Assembly: GCF_000582785.1 (NCBI RefSeq)
Contig: NZ_HG931174.1
Span: 460,427-524,426 of the forward strand
Length of the DNA: 64,000 nucleotides
Source of the DNA: Candidatus Blastococcus massiliensis AP3
GTDB taxonomy: Bacteria > Actinomycetota > Actinomycetes > Mycobacteriales > Geodermatophilaceae
Reading direction: 5' to 3'
In this document: in pieces, positions 47,698-56,660 of the stretch
Layout of the letters: each line of letters starts with the position of its first letter
Position numbering within the stretch: position 1 is the first letter of the stretch
Program-made: the position numbers and the translations under genes
The notes under the pieces: generated by a model
What the model was told of the DNA's origin: nothing
What the model saw: the letters and a program-made list of their open reading frames with translations, nothing else
The model's database searches: none

Positions 47698-49575
47698 CTA
47701 CTCGACGGTGACGGACTTCGCGAGGTTGCGGGGCTGGTCGACGTCCAGGCCCCGGGTGTCGGCGATCTCGCAGGCCAGCACCTGCAGCGGCACCGTGGTG
47801 ACCACCGGCGCGAGCAGCGTCGGCGTGCGAGGCACCCGGATCAGGTGGTCGGCGTAGGGGACGACGTCCTCGTCGCCCTCCTCGGCGATCACGATGGTGA
47901 GCGCCCCACGGGCCCGCACCTCCTGGATGTTCGACACGACCTTGCCGTGCACCGACTCGCGGCTGCGCGGAGAGGGCACCACGACGACGACCGGCGTGCC
48001 CTGGTCGATGAGCGCGATCGGGCCGTGCTTCAGCTCGCCCGCGGCGAAGCCCTCGGCGTGGATGTAGGCGAGCTCCTTGAGCTTGAGCGCGCCCTCCAGC
48101 GCGACGGGGAACCCGACGTGCCGGCCCAGGAACAGGATCGTGTCCGCGTCGGCGAGCGACCGGGCGAGCTCGCGCACCGGCTCCATCTCCGCCAGCACCT
48201 GGGCGACGGCGTCGGGCAGCTTCCGCAGGTCCTCGACGATCGAGGCGACCTCGTCCTCGAACTTCATCCCGCGCACCTGGGCGAGGAAGAGGCCCACGAG
48301 GTAGCAGGCCACGACCTGGGTGAGGAAGCCCTTGGTGGAGGCGACGGCGATCTCGGGGCCGGCGTGGGTGTAGAGGACCGCGTCGGACTCGCGCGGGATG
48401 GTCGACCCGTTGGCGTTGCAGATCGCCAGCACCCGGGCCTTCTGGTCGCGGGCGTGGCGCAGGGCCATGAGCGTGTCCATCGTCTCGCCGGACTGGCTGA
48501 TGACGACGACGAGCGTCGAGCGGTCCAGCACCGGGTCGCGGTACCGGAACTCGCTGGCCACCTCGACCTCGACCGGGATGCGCGTCCAGTGCTCGATGGC
48601 GTACTTCGCGATGAGCCCGGCGTGGTAGGCGGTGCCGCACGCGACGACGAAGATCTTGTCGATGTCACGCAGCTCCTGGTCGGACAGCCGCACCTCGTCG
48701 AGCACCAGCTCGCCGTGGGCACCCAGCCGGCCCAGCAGGGTGTCGGCGACCGCCTGCGGCTGCTCGGCGATCTCCTTGAGCATGAACCAGCCGTACCCGC
48801 CCTTCTCGGCGGCGGCGGCGTCCCAGTCGACGGTGTAGGCCACCGGCTCGGCGGCGGCACCGCCGAAGTCGGTCACGGACACGCCGCGGGTGCGGTCGAT
48901 CTCGACGACCTGGTCCTGGCCCAGTTCGAGGGCGTTGCGGGTGTGCCCGATGAACGCCGCGACGTCGGAGCCCAGAAAATACTCAGCAGTACCGTCCGCA
49001 GTCCTTCCAGAGCCGACGACGAGAGGACTGCTGCGCCGCGCGGCGACGAGGGTGTCCGGCTCGGCGACGTGCGTGGCGACCAGGGTGAAGGCACCCTCCA
49101 GACGACGGCAGACCGCGCGCATCGCCTCGGCCAGCCGGCCCTCGCCCTCGGGCGCCTCGCGGTAGGCGGCCGCGAGGAGGTGCGCGGCGACCTCGGTGTC
49201 GGTCTCCGACAGGAACTCGATACCGGTCGCCTCGCACTCGGCGCGCAGCGAGGCGAAGTTCTCGATGATGCCGTTGTGGATGACCGCCACGCTCCCGTCG
49301 GCGGAGACGTGCGGGTGGGCGTTGCGGTCGGTCGGCCCGCCGTGCGTGGCCCACCGGGTGTGACCGATGGCCGTGGTGGCCGACGGCAGCGGCGTCTCGG
49401 CGAGCACCTTCTCCAGGTTCGCCAGCTTGCCGGCCTTCTTCGCCGTCGCCAGCGAGCCGTCCGCCAGGACTGCGATGCCCGCGGAGTCGTACCCCCGGTA
49501 CTCCAGCCGGCGCAGCCCCTCCAGGACGACGTCCCGGGCGTCCTGCGGGCCGACGTACCCCACGATTCCGCACAT
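47698..49575 (-). CDS. glmS: Glucosamine-6-phosphate synthase
   Basis: 625 aa. Fru-6-P + Gln to GlcN-6-P. N-terminal Cys MCGIVGYVG, HTRWATHGGPTDRNAHPH, and two SIS domains with VACGTAYHAGLIAKY, VVISQSGETMDTLMALRHA and CNANGSTIPRESD, ending DQPRNLAKSVTVE. ATG at 49575 has TACGCT 7 nt upstream and no Shine-Dalgarno (leaderless). A segment of about 20 codons (48971-49033; SSPLVVGSGRTADGTAEYF) has many A/T-ending codons, unlike the rest of the gene. Confidence 0.97.
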   Translation of the reverse strand: MCGIVGYVGPQDARDVVLEGLRRLEYRGYDSAGIAVLADGSLATAKKAGKLANLEKVLAETPLPSATTAIGHTRWATHGGPTDRNAHPHVSADGSVAVIHNGIIENFASLRAECEATGIEFLSETDTEVAAHLLAAAYREAPEGEGRLAEAMRAVCRRLEGAFTLVATHVAEPDTLVAARRSSPLVVGSGRTADGTAEYFLGSDVAAFIGHTRNALELGQDQVVEIDRTRGVSVTDFGGAAAEPVAYTVDWDAAAAEKGGYGWFMLKEIAEQPQAVADTLLGRLGAHGELVLDEVRLSDQELRDIDKIFVVACGTAYHAGLIAKYAIEHWTRIPVEVEVASEFRYRDPVLDRSTLVVVISQSGETMDTLMALRHARDQKARVLAICNANGSTIPRESDAVLYTHAGPEIAVASTKGFLTQVVACYLVGLFLAQVRGMKFEDEVASIVEDLRKLPDAVAQVLAEMEPVRELARSLADADTILFLGRHVGFPVALEGALKLKELAYIHAEGFAAGELKHGPIALIDQGTPVVVVVPSPRSRESVHGKVVSNIQEVRARGALTIVIAEEGDEDVVPYADHLIRVPRTPTLLAPVVTTVPLQVLACEIADTRGLDVDQPRNLAKSVTVE

Positions 49576-49582
49576 TCGTCCG

Positions 49583-49588
49583 AGCGTA
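49583..49588 (-). promoter_or_regulatory. Putative -10 (TACGCT) of leaderless glmS mRNA
   Basis: TACGCT, 7 nt (CGGACGA), then ATG. No Shine-Dalgarno. The glmM-glmS gap of 87 bp carries nothing else recognisable. Confidence 0.45.
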
Positions 49589-49662
49589 CCGGGGGGAACG
49601 GCGCGACCGAGCAAAGCGCGGACGCAGCTCGCCCCTCCGGGGCAGGCGATCCGCGCCGGACG

Positions 49663-51006
49663 TCAGCTGACGTGCGCGACGATCTCGGCCAGCCGGCCGG
49701 CCACCGCGTCGGCCTGCTCCTGGGTGGGCGCCTCGACCATCACGCGGACCAGCTGCTCAGTGCCCGAGGGCCGCAGCAGGACCCGGCCGGTGTCCCCGAG
49801 CTCCGCCTCCTCCGCGGCGACCGCCTCGGCCACCTCGGCGCTCCCGACCACGGCGTCCCGGTCGGACACCGGGACGTTGACCAGGATCTGCGGCAGCTTG
49901 CGCACGACGCCGGCCAGCTCGGCCAGCGGGGCGCCCGTGGCCGCCATCCGCGACATCAGCGCCAGACCGGTGAGCAGCCCGTCGCCGGTGGTGGCGTGGT
50001 CGAGGAAGACCAGGTGCCCGCTCTGCTCGCCGCCCAGGCTCAGGCCGCCGGCACGCAGCGCCTCGAGCACGTAGCGGTCGCCCACGGCCGTGGTCTGCAC
50101 GGCGATGCCGGCGTCACGCATGGCGTGGTGGAAGCCGAGGTTGCTCATGACGGTGGCCACGACCGTCTCGTCCTTGAGCGCGCCCCGCTCGTGCAGGCCC
50201 AGCGCGCAGACGGCGAGGATCTGGTCGCCGTCGACGACCTCACCGGCCGCGGTCACGGCCAGGCAGCGGTCGGCGTCGCCGTCGTGGGCGAGCCCCAGGT
50301 CGGCGCCCCGCGCGCGGACCGCCGCGATCAGCGGCTCCAGGTGGGTCGAGCCGATGCCGTCGTTGATGTTCCAGCCGTCGGGCTCGCAGCCGATGGCGTG
50401 CACGGTGGCACCGGCTCGGCGGTACACCTCGGGTGCGACGCCGGCGGCCGCGCCGTGCGCCCCGTCGACGACGAGGGAGATGCCGCGCAGCGGACGGTCG
50501 ACGACGCCCAGCAGGTGGTTGACGTAGTCGTCGACCGCACCGGCCAGCGGGCGCACCCGGCCGATTCCGGCGCCGGTTGGCCGGAAGCCCGTGGGATGGC
50601 CGTCGGCCACCGCTTCCTCGATCGCCGCCTCGACGGCGTCGGGCAGCTTGTGCCCACCCCGGCTGAACAGCTTGATGCCGTTGTCGGGCATGGGGTTGTG
50701 GCTGGCCGAGATCATGACGCCCAGGTCGGCGCCGGTCGATCCGGTCAGGTGGGCCAGGGCAGGCGTGGGCACGACACCGGCGAGGAGCACCTCGGCCCCT
50801 GCGCTCGACAGCCCCGCCACGACCGCGGCCTCGAGCATCTCCCCGCTGGCCCGGGGGTCGCGGCCGACGACCGCGACGGGACGCGAGGTCCCGTCGCGGT
50901 CGGCGAGCACGCCTGCGGCGGCACGAGCCACCGAGAGCGCCAGCTCCGGCGTGAGGTCGGCGTTGGCACGACCCCGGACGCCGTCGGTCCCGAACAGGCG
51001 ACCCAC
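49663..51006 (-). CDS. glmM: Phosphoglucosamine mutase
   Basis: 447 aa. GlcN-6-P to GlcN-1-P, the step after Glm[23 protein letters not shown], phosphoserine loop [18 protein letters not shown], metal loop [13 protein letters not shown], sugar loop GGEQSGHLV, phosphate-binding [18 protein letters not shown] at 51006, 11 bp after rpsI, so it is probably cotranscribed with rplM-rpsI. Confidence 0.97.
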   Translation of the reverse strand: MGRLFGTDGVRGRANADLTPELALSVARAAAGVLADRDGTSRPVAVVGRDPRASGEMLEAAVVAGLSSAGAEVLLAGVVPTPALAHLTGSTGADLGVMISASHNPMPDNGIKLFSRGGHKLPDAVEAAIEEAVADGHPTGFRPTGAGIGRVRPLAGAVDDYVNHLLGVVDRPLRGISLVVDGAHGAAAGVAPEVYRRAGATVHAIGCEPDGWNINDGIGSTHLEPLIAAVRARGADLGLAHDGDADRCLAVTAAGEVVDGDQILAVCALGLHERGALKDETVVATVMSNLGFHHAMRDAGIAVQTTAVGDRYVLEALRAGGLSLGGEQSGHLVFLDHATTGDGLLTGLALMSRMAATGAPLAELAGVVRKLPQILVNVPVSDRDAVVGSAEVAEAVAAEEAELGDTGRVLLRPSGTEQLVRVMVEAPTQEQADAVAGRLAEIVAHVS

Positions 51007-51017
51007 GGAGGTACCGG

Positions 51018-51437
51018 TCAGCGCTTGGAGTACTGGGGCGCCTTGCGGGCCTTCTTCAGCCCGTACTTCTTGCGCTCCTTGACCCGCGGGTCACGGGTGA
51101 GGAAGCCGGCCTTCTTGAGGGCCGGGCGGTCCTCGGCCTCGATCTCGATGAGGGCGCGGGCGATGCCGAGGCGGAGCGCGCCGGCCTGCCCGGTGACGCC
51201 GCCACCCTTGAGGAGCGCGATGACGTCGTACTGCTCGGCCTTCTCGAGGGTCACGAACGGCTCACGGATGAGCTGCTGGTGCACCTTGTTCGGGAAGTAC
51301 TGCTCGAGCGTGCGGCCGTTGAGGGTGAACTGGCCGGTGCCGGGCACGAGGCGGACGCGGACGACGGCCTCCTTGCGGCGACCGACGGTCTGGATCGGAC
51401 GCCCGTCGGCGTCGGTCACGGTCAGAGCGCTGGTCAC
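51018..51437 (-). CDS. rpsI: 30S ribosomal protein S9
   Basis: 139 aa. [35 protein letters not shown] is the S9 core; [24 protein letters not shown] follows. The basic tail [25 protein letters not shown] reaches the P-site tRNA. GTG overlaps the rplM stop (GTGA). Confidence 0.98.
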   Translation of the reverse strand: MTSALTVTDADGRPIQTVGRRKEAVVRVRLVPGTGQFTLNGRTLEQYFPNKVHQQLIREPFVTLEKAEQYDVIALLKGGGVTGQAGALRLGIARALIEIEAEDRPALKKAGFLTRDPRVKERKKYGLKKARKAPQYSKR

Positions 51438-51877
51438 TGGGCCACCTGCTTGATCTCGTAGTTCTGGGGCTGCTGCGCAGCGTGAGGGTGCTCGGGGCCC
51501 GCGTAGACCTTGAGCTTCTTGAGCATCTGACGGCCCAGGCTGTTGTGCGGCAGCATGCCCTTGACGGCGCGCTCGATGACGCGGTCGGGGTGCGTGCGCA
51601 GCTGGTCGCCGACGTTGATGGTCTTCAGACCACCCGGGTGGCCGGAGTGCCGGTAGGCCACCTTGTCGTCCCGCTTCGACCCGGTCAGAGCGACCTTGCC
51701 GGCGTTGACGATGACGACGAAGTCGCCGACGTCCACGTGCGGTGCGTACTGGGGCTTGTGCTTGCCGCGCAGGAGCTGCGCGGTCTGGCTGGCCAGTCGA
51801 CCGAGCACCACATCGGTGGCGTCGATGACGAGCCAGGCCCGGTCGACCTGACCGGGCTTAGGGGTGTACGTGCGCAC
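51434..51877 (-). CDS. rplM: 50S ribosomal protein L13
   Basis: 147 aa. [58 protein letters not shown] is typical L13. [32 protein letters not shown] closes it. GTG at 51877 with GGAGGA about 9 nt upstream. Heads rplM-rpsI-glmM. The 241-bp spacer to the divergent FAH gene holds its promoter but no distinct motif could be read. Confidence 0.98.
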   Translation of the reverse strand: MRTYTPKPGQVDRAWLVIDATDVVLGRLASQTAQLLRGKHKPQYAPHVDVGDFVVIVNAGKVALTGSKRDDKVAYRHSGHPGGLKTINVGDQLRTHPDRVIERAVKGMLPHNSLGRQMLKKLKVYAGPEHPHAAQQPQNYEIKQVAQ

Positions 51878-52118
51878 GGCGCTCGTGTCCTCCGTCGTCG
51901 TCGGGATGCTGGTGGTTCGCCTCGCCGAGTACGGGAGACGGATCTGCACGCGCGGCACCAGCCGGCACACGCGCCAACCGTGCACCTTACCAGCCCGCCG
52001 GCACCCCTCCGCCGGCGCGGACGGGGCGGCTCCCGCCCGGCGGGCCGGACGTTGACAGGCCGCCGTCCCGAGGATGCGATGAGCCCTCGGCCCCGGGACG
52101 AGAGGCGGACGGGACATC

Positions 52119-53060
52119 GTGCGGTGGGTGACGTACCGGTCGGCAGTCGACGGGTCCGATCGGGTCGGGCTGGTGGACCAGGGCGAGATCCGGGGGCTCC
52201 GGCAACCGGTCCGGCTGATCGACCTGCTCGGGGACGACGGCGAGCGACTGGCGCGCGCGGCCAAGGACGCCCGGCGCGACCCGGTGGAGGTCGTGCCGCT
52301 GGCGAGCGCGACGCTGCGGGCTCCGATCCCGGTGCCGCCGTCCGTCCGCGACTTCATGGTCTTCGAGGCGCACGTCCGCAACGCCCGCGGCGGAGCCGAG
52401 CTGGATCCGGCCTTCTACGACGCGCCGGTCTTCTACTTCACCAACCCGGCCGCCGTCCTCGGCCCGCACGACGACGTGCCGGTCTCGCCCGGCTCGGCCG
52501 CCTTCGACTACGAGTTGGAGCTCGGCGCGGTCGTCGGACGCGCCGGCGCCGACCTCGACCCCGCCGAGGCCGAGGAGCACATCGCCGGTTACCTGATCTT
52601 CTGCGACTGGAGCGCCCGCGACCTCCAGCGCAGCGAGATGCGCCACGGGCTCGGCCCGGCCAAGGGCAAGGACGGCGCCACCACCCTGGGCCCTGCGCTG
52701 GTCACCCCCGACGAGCTGGCGCCCCACCGGCGGGGCAAGGGCTTCGACCTGCAGGCCTCCGTCACCGTGAACGGCCGGACCTTCACGACGTCGAGCGCCG
52801 CGGACCCGCTCTGGTCGTTCGGCGAGATGCTGGCCTACGCCTCGCGCGGCACCCGGCTGGTCCCGGGGGACGTCATCGGCAGCGGCACGGTCGGCACCGG
52901 GTGCATCCTCGAGCTCTCCGCGCTGCACGGCGCCGAGGCCTACCCGTGGCTGCGGCCGGGCGACGAGGTGCAGGTCGCCGTCGACGTGCTCGGGGAGCTC
53001 CGGGTCACGGTCGTCGAGGGCGCACCCGTGCGACCGCTGGCCCGGCCCGCCGGGCACTGA
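52119..53060 (+). CDS. Fumarylacetoacetate hydrolase family protein
   Basis: 313 aa. FAH-fold metal site in [19 protein letters not shown] and [14 protein letters not shown]. The N-terminal domain is [22 protein letters not shown]. The active-site lid [14 protein letters not shown] and the loop [18 protein letters not shown] are typical. Family members split C-C bonds of acylpyruvates or fumarylacetoacetate; substrate here is unknown. Two downstream genes follow at short spacing, including acetoacetyl-CoA synthetase, which would fit if acetoacetate were released. Confidence 0.88.
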   Translation: MRWVTYRSAVDGSDRVGLVDQGEIRGLRQPVRLIDLLGDDGERLARAAKDARRDPVEVVPLASATLRAPIPVPPSVRDFMVFEAHVRNARGGAELDPAFYDAPVFYFTNPAAVLGPHDDVPVSPGSAAFDYELELGAVVGRAGADLDPAEAEEHIAGYLIFCDWSARDLQRSEMRHGLGPAKGKDGATTLGPALVTPDELAPHRRGKGFDLQASVTVNGRTFTTSSAADPLWSFGEMLAYASRGTRLVPGDVIGSGTVGTGCILELSALHGAEAYPWLRPGDEVQVAVDVLGELRVTVVEGAPVRPLARPAGH

Positions 53061-53071
53061 GAGGAGCCGAC

Positions 53072-54004
53072 GTGTCAGGACACGGGATGGACGGCGCCCT
53101 GCCGGATCCGCGGCTGGAGGAGGTGGCGGACGGGGTCCACGCCTACATCCAGCCCGACGGCAGCTGGTGGATCAACAACACCGGCTTCGTCGTCGGGAGC
53201 TCCCGGGTGTTCGCCGTCGACGCCTGCTCGACCGAACGGCGCACCCGCGGCCTGCTGACGGCGATGCGGCGCGTCACCGACGCCCCGGTGCGCACCCTGC
53301 TCAACACGCACCACCACGGGGACCACACGTTCGGCAACGGCTACTTCCCCGAGGCGACGATCATCGGCCACGAGGAGACCCGCCGGCTCATGCTCGGCCA
53401 GGAACCGCCGCCGAACGGCGTGATCTTCGAGCCGGTCGAGTGGGGGGACCTGCCGCCGGCGCCGCCGTTCCTCACTTACCGGGACGGCGTCGACGTGTGG
53501 GTGGACGACCGCCGGGTGGAGGTCCGCCACATCGGCACGGCCGCGCACACCACGAACGACTCGATCGCCTGGCTGCCCGAGGACGGGGTGCTGTTCACCG
53601 GGGACCTGGTGTTCAACGGTGGCACGCCGTTCCTGCTGGCCGGCTCGATCGCCGGAGCGCTCGACGCGCTGGACCGGCTGAGGGCGCTCTCGCCGCGGGT
53701 CGTCGTCCCGGGCCACGGGGCGGTGTGCGGGCCGGAGATCTTCGACCGGACCGAGGGCTACCTGCGGTTCGTGCAGCGCACCGCGGAGCAGGCGAGGGCC
53801 GCCGGGGTATCCGCGCTGGACGCCGCCCGCCAGACCGACCTCGGCGAGTACGCCGAGTGGCTGGACTCCGAGCGGATCGTCGGCAACCTGCACCGGGCCC
53901 TCCTGGAGCTCGACGGCGGCGCACGCGGTGCGGAGCTCGACATCGTCGCCGCGCTGCGCGACATGGTGAGCTTCCACGGCGGCCCGCTGCGCTGCTACGC
54001 CTGA
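53072..54004 (+). CDS. MBL-fold metallohydrolase
   Basis: 310 aa. Zinc motif THHHGDHTFGNGYF (HxHxDH), later His in VRHIGTAAHTTNDS, Asp in LFTGDLVFNGGTPF and His in VVPGHGAVCGPEIF. Long C-terminal helical region. GTG at 53072 with GAGGAG 5 nt upstream, 11 bp after the FAH gene. Probable hydrolase of a thioester or lactone-like intermediate in the same pathway; not determined. Confidence 0.87.
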   Translation: MSGHGMDGALPDPRLEEVADGVHAYIQPDGSWWINNTGFVVGSSRVFAVDACSTERRTRGLLTAMRRVTDAPVRTLLNTHHHGDHTFGNGYFPEATIIGHEETRRLMLGQEPPPNGVIFEPVEWGDLPPAPPFLTYRDGVDVWVDDRRVEVRHIGTAAHTTNDSIAWLPEDGVLFTGDLVFNGGTPFLLAGSIAGALDALDRLRALSPRVVVPGHGAVCGPEIFDRTEGYLRFVQRTAEQARAAGVSALDAARQTDLGEYAEWLDSERIVGNLHRALLELDGGARGAELDIVAALRDMVSFHGGPLRCYA

Positions 54005-54036
54005 CGGCCCCACCGGCACCGAGGAGAGCGACCCCC

Positions 54037-56019
54037 ATGACAGAGCTGAGCGGTGAGCACCCCGCACCCGGTGAGGTGCTGTGGCGGCCGACGCCGGAGC
54101 GGGTGGAGAACTCGCAGCTCACCGCCTTCGCCCGGGGTGTCGAGACGCGGCACGGGGTGCGCTTCGAGGACTACGAGTCGCTGTGGCGCTGGTCGGTCGA
54201 GAACCTCGAGGACTTCTGGGCCGAGGTCTGGAGCTTCTTCGACGTCGCCCCTGGGACGTCCTACGAGACGGTGCCGGCCGACCGCACCATGCCCGGCGCG
54301 ACCTGGTTCCCCGGCGCGCGGCTGAACTACGCCGAGCACGTCCTCCGGAAGGGCGCGGGCCGCGGGAACGATCCGGTGCTGGTCGCGGTGGGTGAGGACG
54401 GCGAGAGCTACGAGCTCACCTGGGACGAGCTCACCGCGCAGGTCGGCGCGGCCGCCGCGTGGATGCGACGGCTGGGGGTGCGCGCGGGCGAGCGCGTCGT
54501 GGGGTACCTGCCCAACGTGCCGGAAGCGGTCGTGGCCGTCCTCGCCGCAGCCAGCATCGGTGCGGTGTGGTCGGCGTGCGGGCCGGAGATCGGCCTGCGC
54601 AGCGCGATCGACCGGTTCGGCCAGCTCGAGCCGGTGCTGCTCATCGCGACCGACGGCTACCGCTTCGGCGGACGAACCCACGACCGCCGGGAGCTGGTCG
54701 ACGAGCTGGCAGCCGCCCTGCCCACGCTGCGTGCCGTGGTGCGGGTGCCGGTCGTCGGTCCCTCCGGCACGGGCACCCCCTGGGCGGAGCTGGTCGCGGA
54801 GCCGGCCGAGGTCGAGCCGGTCCAGCTGCCCTTCGACCACCCGCTGTGGATCGTCTACTCCTCCGGGACCACCGGCCTGCCCAAGGGGCTGGTGCACGGG
54901 CACGGCGGGGTCCTGCTGATGGCGCTGGCCCAGGGCGGATTGCAGGGCGACCCGCAGCCCGGTGACCGCGGCATGTCCTACACCTCCACCACCTGGATCA
55001 TGTGGAACGGGATGGTCAGCGGGCTGCTGCACGGTGGCACCGCGGTCCTCTACGACGGCAACCCGATGCACCCCTCGGTCGACCGGCTGTGGGAGCTGGC
55101 CGCCGAGCACCGGCTCACCAGCCTCGGGGTCAGCCCCGGCTACCTGGCCGCCTGCGCCAAGGCGGGACTGCATCCCGGGCGGGACCACGACCTGTCGAAC
55201 CTCCGCTCGATCGGGGTGACCGGCTCCCCCCTGCCGGCCACCTCCTACCGCTGGGTCTACGACGAACTGGGGCCGGACATCCTGCTCCGGGTGTTCAGCG
55301 GTGGCACGGACTTCGCTGCGTCGCTGGTCGGCGGCGCACCGTGGCTACCGGTGTACCTCGGCGAGATGTCCGGGCGGCAGCTCGGTTGCCACGTCGAGTC
55401 CTGGGACGCCGAGGGCCGGCCGGTGGTCGACGAGGTCGGCGAACTGGTCATCCGCTCGCCCATGCCGTCGATGCCGCTGCGCATCTGGGGGGACGACGAC
55501 GGCCGCCGGTACCACGAGGCGTACTTCGACACCTATCCCGGCGTCTGGCGGCACGGCGACTGGCTGACCGTCACCGGTCGCGGCACCTGCATCATCAGCG
55601 GCCGCTCGGACTCCACGCTCAACCGGCACGGCGTGCGCATGGGCAGTGCGGACATCTACCAGGCGGTGGAGGCGCTGCCGGAGGTCGCCGAGGCCCTCGT
55701 GGTCGGCGTCGAGCAGCCCGACGGCGGCTACTGGCTGCCGCTGTTCGTGCGGCTGGCCGAGGGCGCCGTCCTCGACGATCCCCTGGTCGACCGCATCCGC
55801 GAGGCCGTCCGGACCCAGGCCTCGCCACGGCACGTGCCCGACGACGTGCTCGCGGTGCCGGCGATCCCGCACACCACCACGGGGAAGAAGCTCGAGGTGC
55901 CGGTGAAGCGGATCATGTCGGGCGTCCCGGTCGAGAAGGCCTGCAAGCTGGACGCCGTCGACGATCCGGCCGCGGTCACCTGGTTCGCCGACCTCGCGGC
56001 CCGGCGGCGGTCGGGCTAG
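54037..56019 (+). CDS. Acetoacetyl-CoA synthetase
   Basis: 660 aa, ANL superfamily. Acetoacetate + CoA + ATP to acetoacetyl-CoA. N-terminal ENSQLTAFARGV and FPGARLNYAEHVL are typical of acetoacetate-CoA ligases. P-loop WIVYSSGTTGLPKGLVHGHGG, motif YTSTTWIMWNGMVSGLL, adenylate GGTDFAASLVGG, and hinge GRGTCIISGRSDSTLNRHGVRMGSADIY; catalytic Lys in TTTGKKLEVPVKRI. ATG with GAGGAG. Third gene of the FAH-MBL cassette; the stop overlaps the carbonic anhydrase stop on the other strand (CTAG). Confidence 0.93.
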   Translation: MTELSGEHPAPGEVLWRPTPERVENSQLTAFARGVETRHGVRFEDYESLWRWSVENLEDFWAEVWSFFDVAPGTSYETVPADRTMPGATWFPGARLNYAEHVLRKGAGRGNDPVLVAVGEDGESYELTWDELTAQVGAAAAWMRRLGVRAGERVVGYLPNVPEAVVAVLAAASIGAVWSACGPEIGLRSAIDRFGQLEPVLLIATDGYRFGGRTHDRRELVDELAAALPTLRAVVRVPVVGPSGTGTPWAELVAEPAEVEPVQLPFDHPLWIVYSSGTTGLPKGLVHGHGGVLLMALAQGGLQGDPQPGDRGMSYTSTTWIMWNGMVSGLLHGGTAVLYDGNPMHPSVDRLWELAAEHRLTSLGVSPGYLAACAKAGLHPGRDHDLSNLRSIGVTGSPLPATSYRWVYDELGPDILLRVFSGGTDFAASLVGGAPWLPVYLGEMSGRQLGCHVESWDAEGRPVVDEVGELVIRSPMPSMPLRIWGDDDGRRYHEAYFDTYPGVWRHGDWLTVTGRGTCIISGRSDSTLNRHGVRMGSADIYQAVEALPEVAEALVVGVEQPDGGYWLPLFVRLAEGAVLDDPLVDRIREAVRTQASPRHVPDDVLAVPAIPHTTTGKKLEVPVKRIMSGVPVEKACKLDAVDDPAAVTWFADLAARRRSG

Positions 56020-56501
56020 GAGACTTCCCGCAGCAGACCCGTCGTGACGTCGTAGACGAACCCCCGAACCTCGTGGGAGAGCAGGTAGGGGCTCTCCTTG
56101 ATCAGCATGATCGACTCGCGCACGTCGGCGTCCACGTCGGTGAAGGCGCGCGCCGCCCACGGTGGCCGCCGGCCGGTCGCCTCGAAGACCGTGTCGGAGA
56201 AGCTGACGTCGTCCGTGGACTGCAGCCCGCACTCGGTGTGGTGGATGAGCACGATCTCCCGGGTGCCCAGCGCGTGCTGGCTGATGGTCAGCGACCGGAT
56301 GGCGTCCTCGGTGATGACGCCGCCGGCGTTGCGGATGACGTGCGCGTCGCCGATCTCGAGACCCAGCACCCCGAAGAGCGGGATGCGCGAGTCCATGCAC
56401 GCCACCACGGCGACCTTGCGGGCAGGGCGCACCGGCTTGCTGCCGGGGAAGTTCTGCGCCCACTGCCGGTTCGCCTCGAGCATCCGGTCGATCTCGGCCA
56501 T
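56016..56501 (-). CDS. Beta-class carbonic anhydrase
   Basis: 161 aa. Interconverts CO2 and bicarbonate. Zinc ligands in VVACMDSRI (Cys, with the Asp-Arg dyad) and LIHHTECGLQ (His, Cys). RNAGGVITEDAIRSL is the type signature of the small beta-CA group common in actinobacteria. ATG with GGAGGA. Divergent from sbtA-sbtB 155 bp away, which points to a shared role in bicarbonate supply. Its stop overlaps the AACS stop by 4 bp. Confidence 0.94.
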   Translation of the reverse strand: MAEIDRMLEANRQWAQNFPGSKPVRPARKVAVVACMDSRIPLFGVLGLEIGDAHVIRNAGGVITEDAIRSLTISQHALGTREIVLIHHTECGLQSTDDVSFSDTVFEATGRRPPWAARAFTDVDADVRESIMLIKESPYLLSHEVRGFVYDVTTGLLREVS

Positions 56502-56619
56502 GGTCTCCTCCGCTTCCCCTCTGGGTTCCGGCGATGATCGTGGTCCCTGCGCGCGGGCGCCGCACGGGGACCGGTAGAGGCGTTCGTCACGGTATGGACG
56601 CATCCCGGCCGCGCCCCAT

Positions 56620-56625
56620 TACGCT
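56620..56625 (+). promoter_or_regulatory. Putative -10 (TACGCT) upstream of sbtA
   Basis: TACGCT lies 8 nt before a GTG at 56634 that opens an 8-codon ORF ending on the sbtA start. A transcript starting at 56634 would be leaderless for that ORF. Confidence 0.4.
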
Positions 56626-56633
56626 CCGGCACC

Positions 56634-56660
56634 GTGAGACGCCGCTCGGGGACGACGTGA
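56634..56660 (+). CDS. Eight-codon upstream ORF coupled to sbtA
   Basis: GTG AGA CGC CGC TCG GGG ACG ACG TGA encodes VRRRSGTT. Its TGA overlaps the sbtA GTG (GTGA), the usual coupling arrangement between operon genes. A TANNNT hexamer sits 8 nt upstream, so a leaderless transcript would translate it first. AGA is a rare Arg codon here. It may set sbtA translation or respond to arginine codon supply. Could also be chance. Confidence 0.35.
   Translation: MRRRSGTT

Noticed and set aside
47698-47760. Tn7-type attachment site at the glmS 3' end
   Set aside because: The glmS end is a known Tn7 target in other bacteria, but no Tn7 genes or end repeats are present.
51482-53071. Long upstream extension of the MBL gene frame
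   Set aside because: It overlaps rplM and the FAH gene in other frames. GTG at 53072 with GAGGAG is clearly the start.
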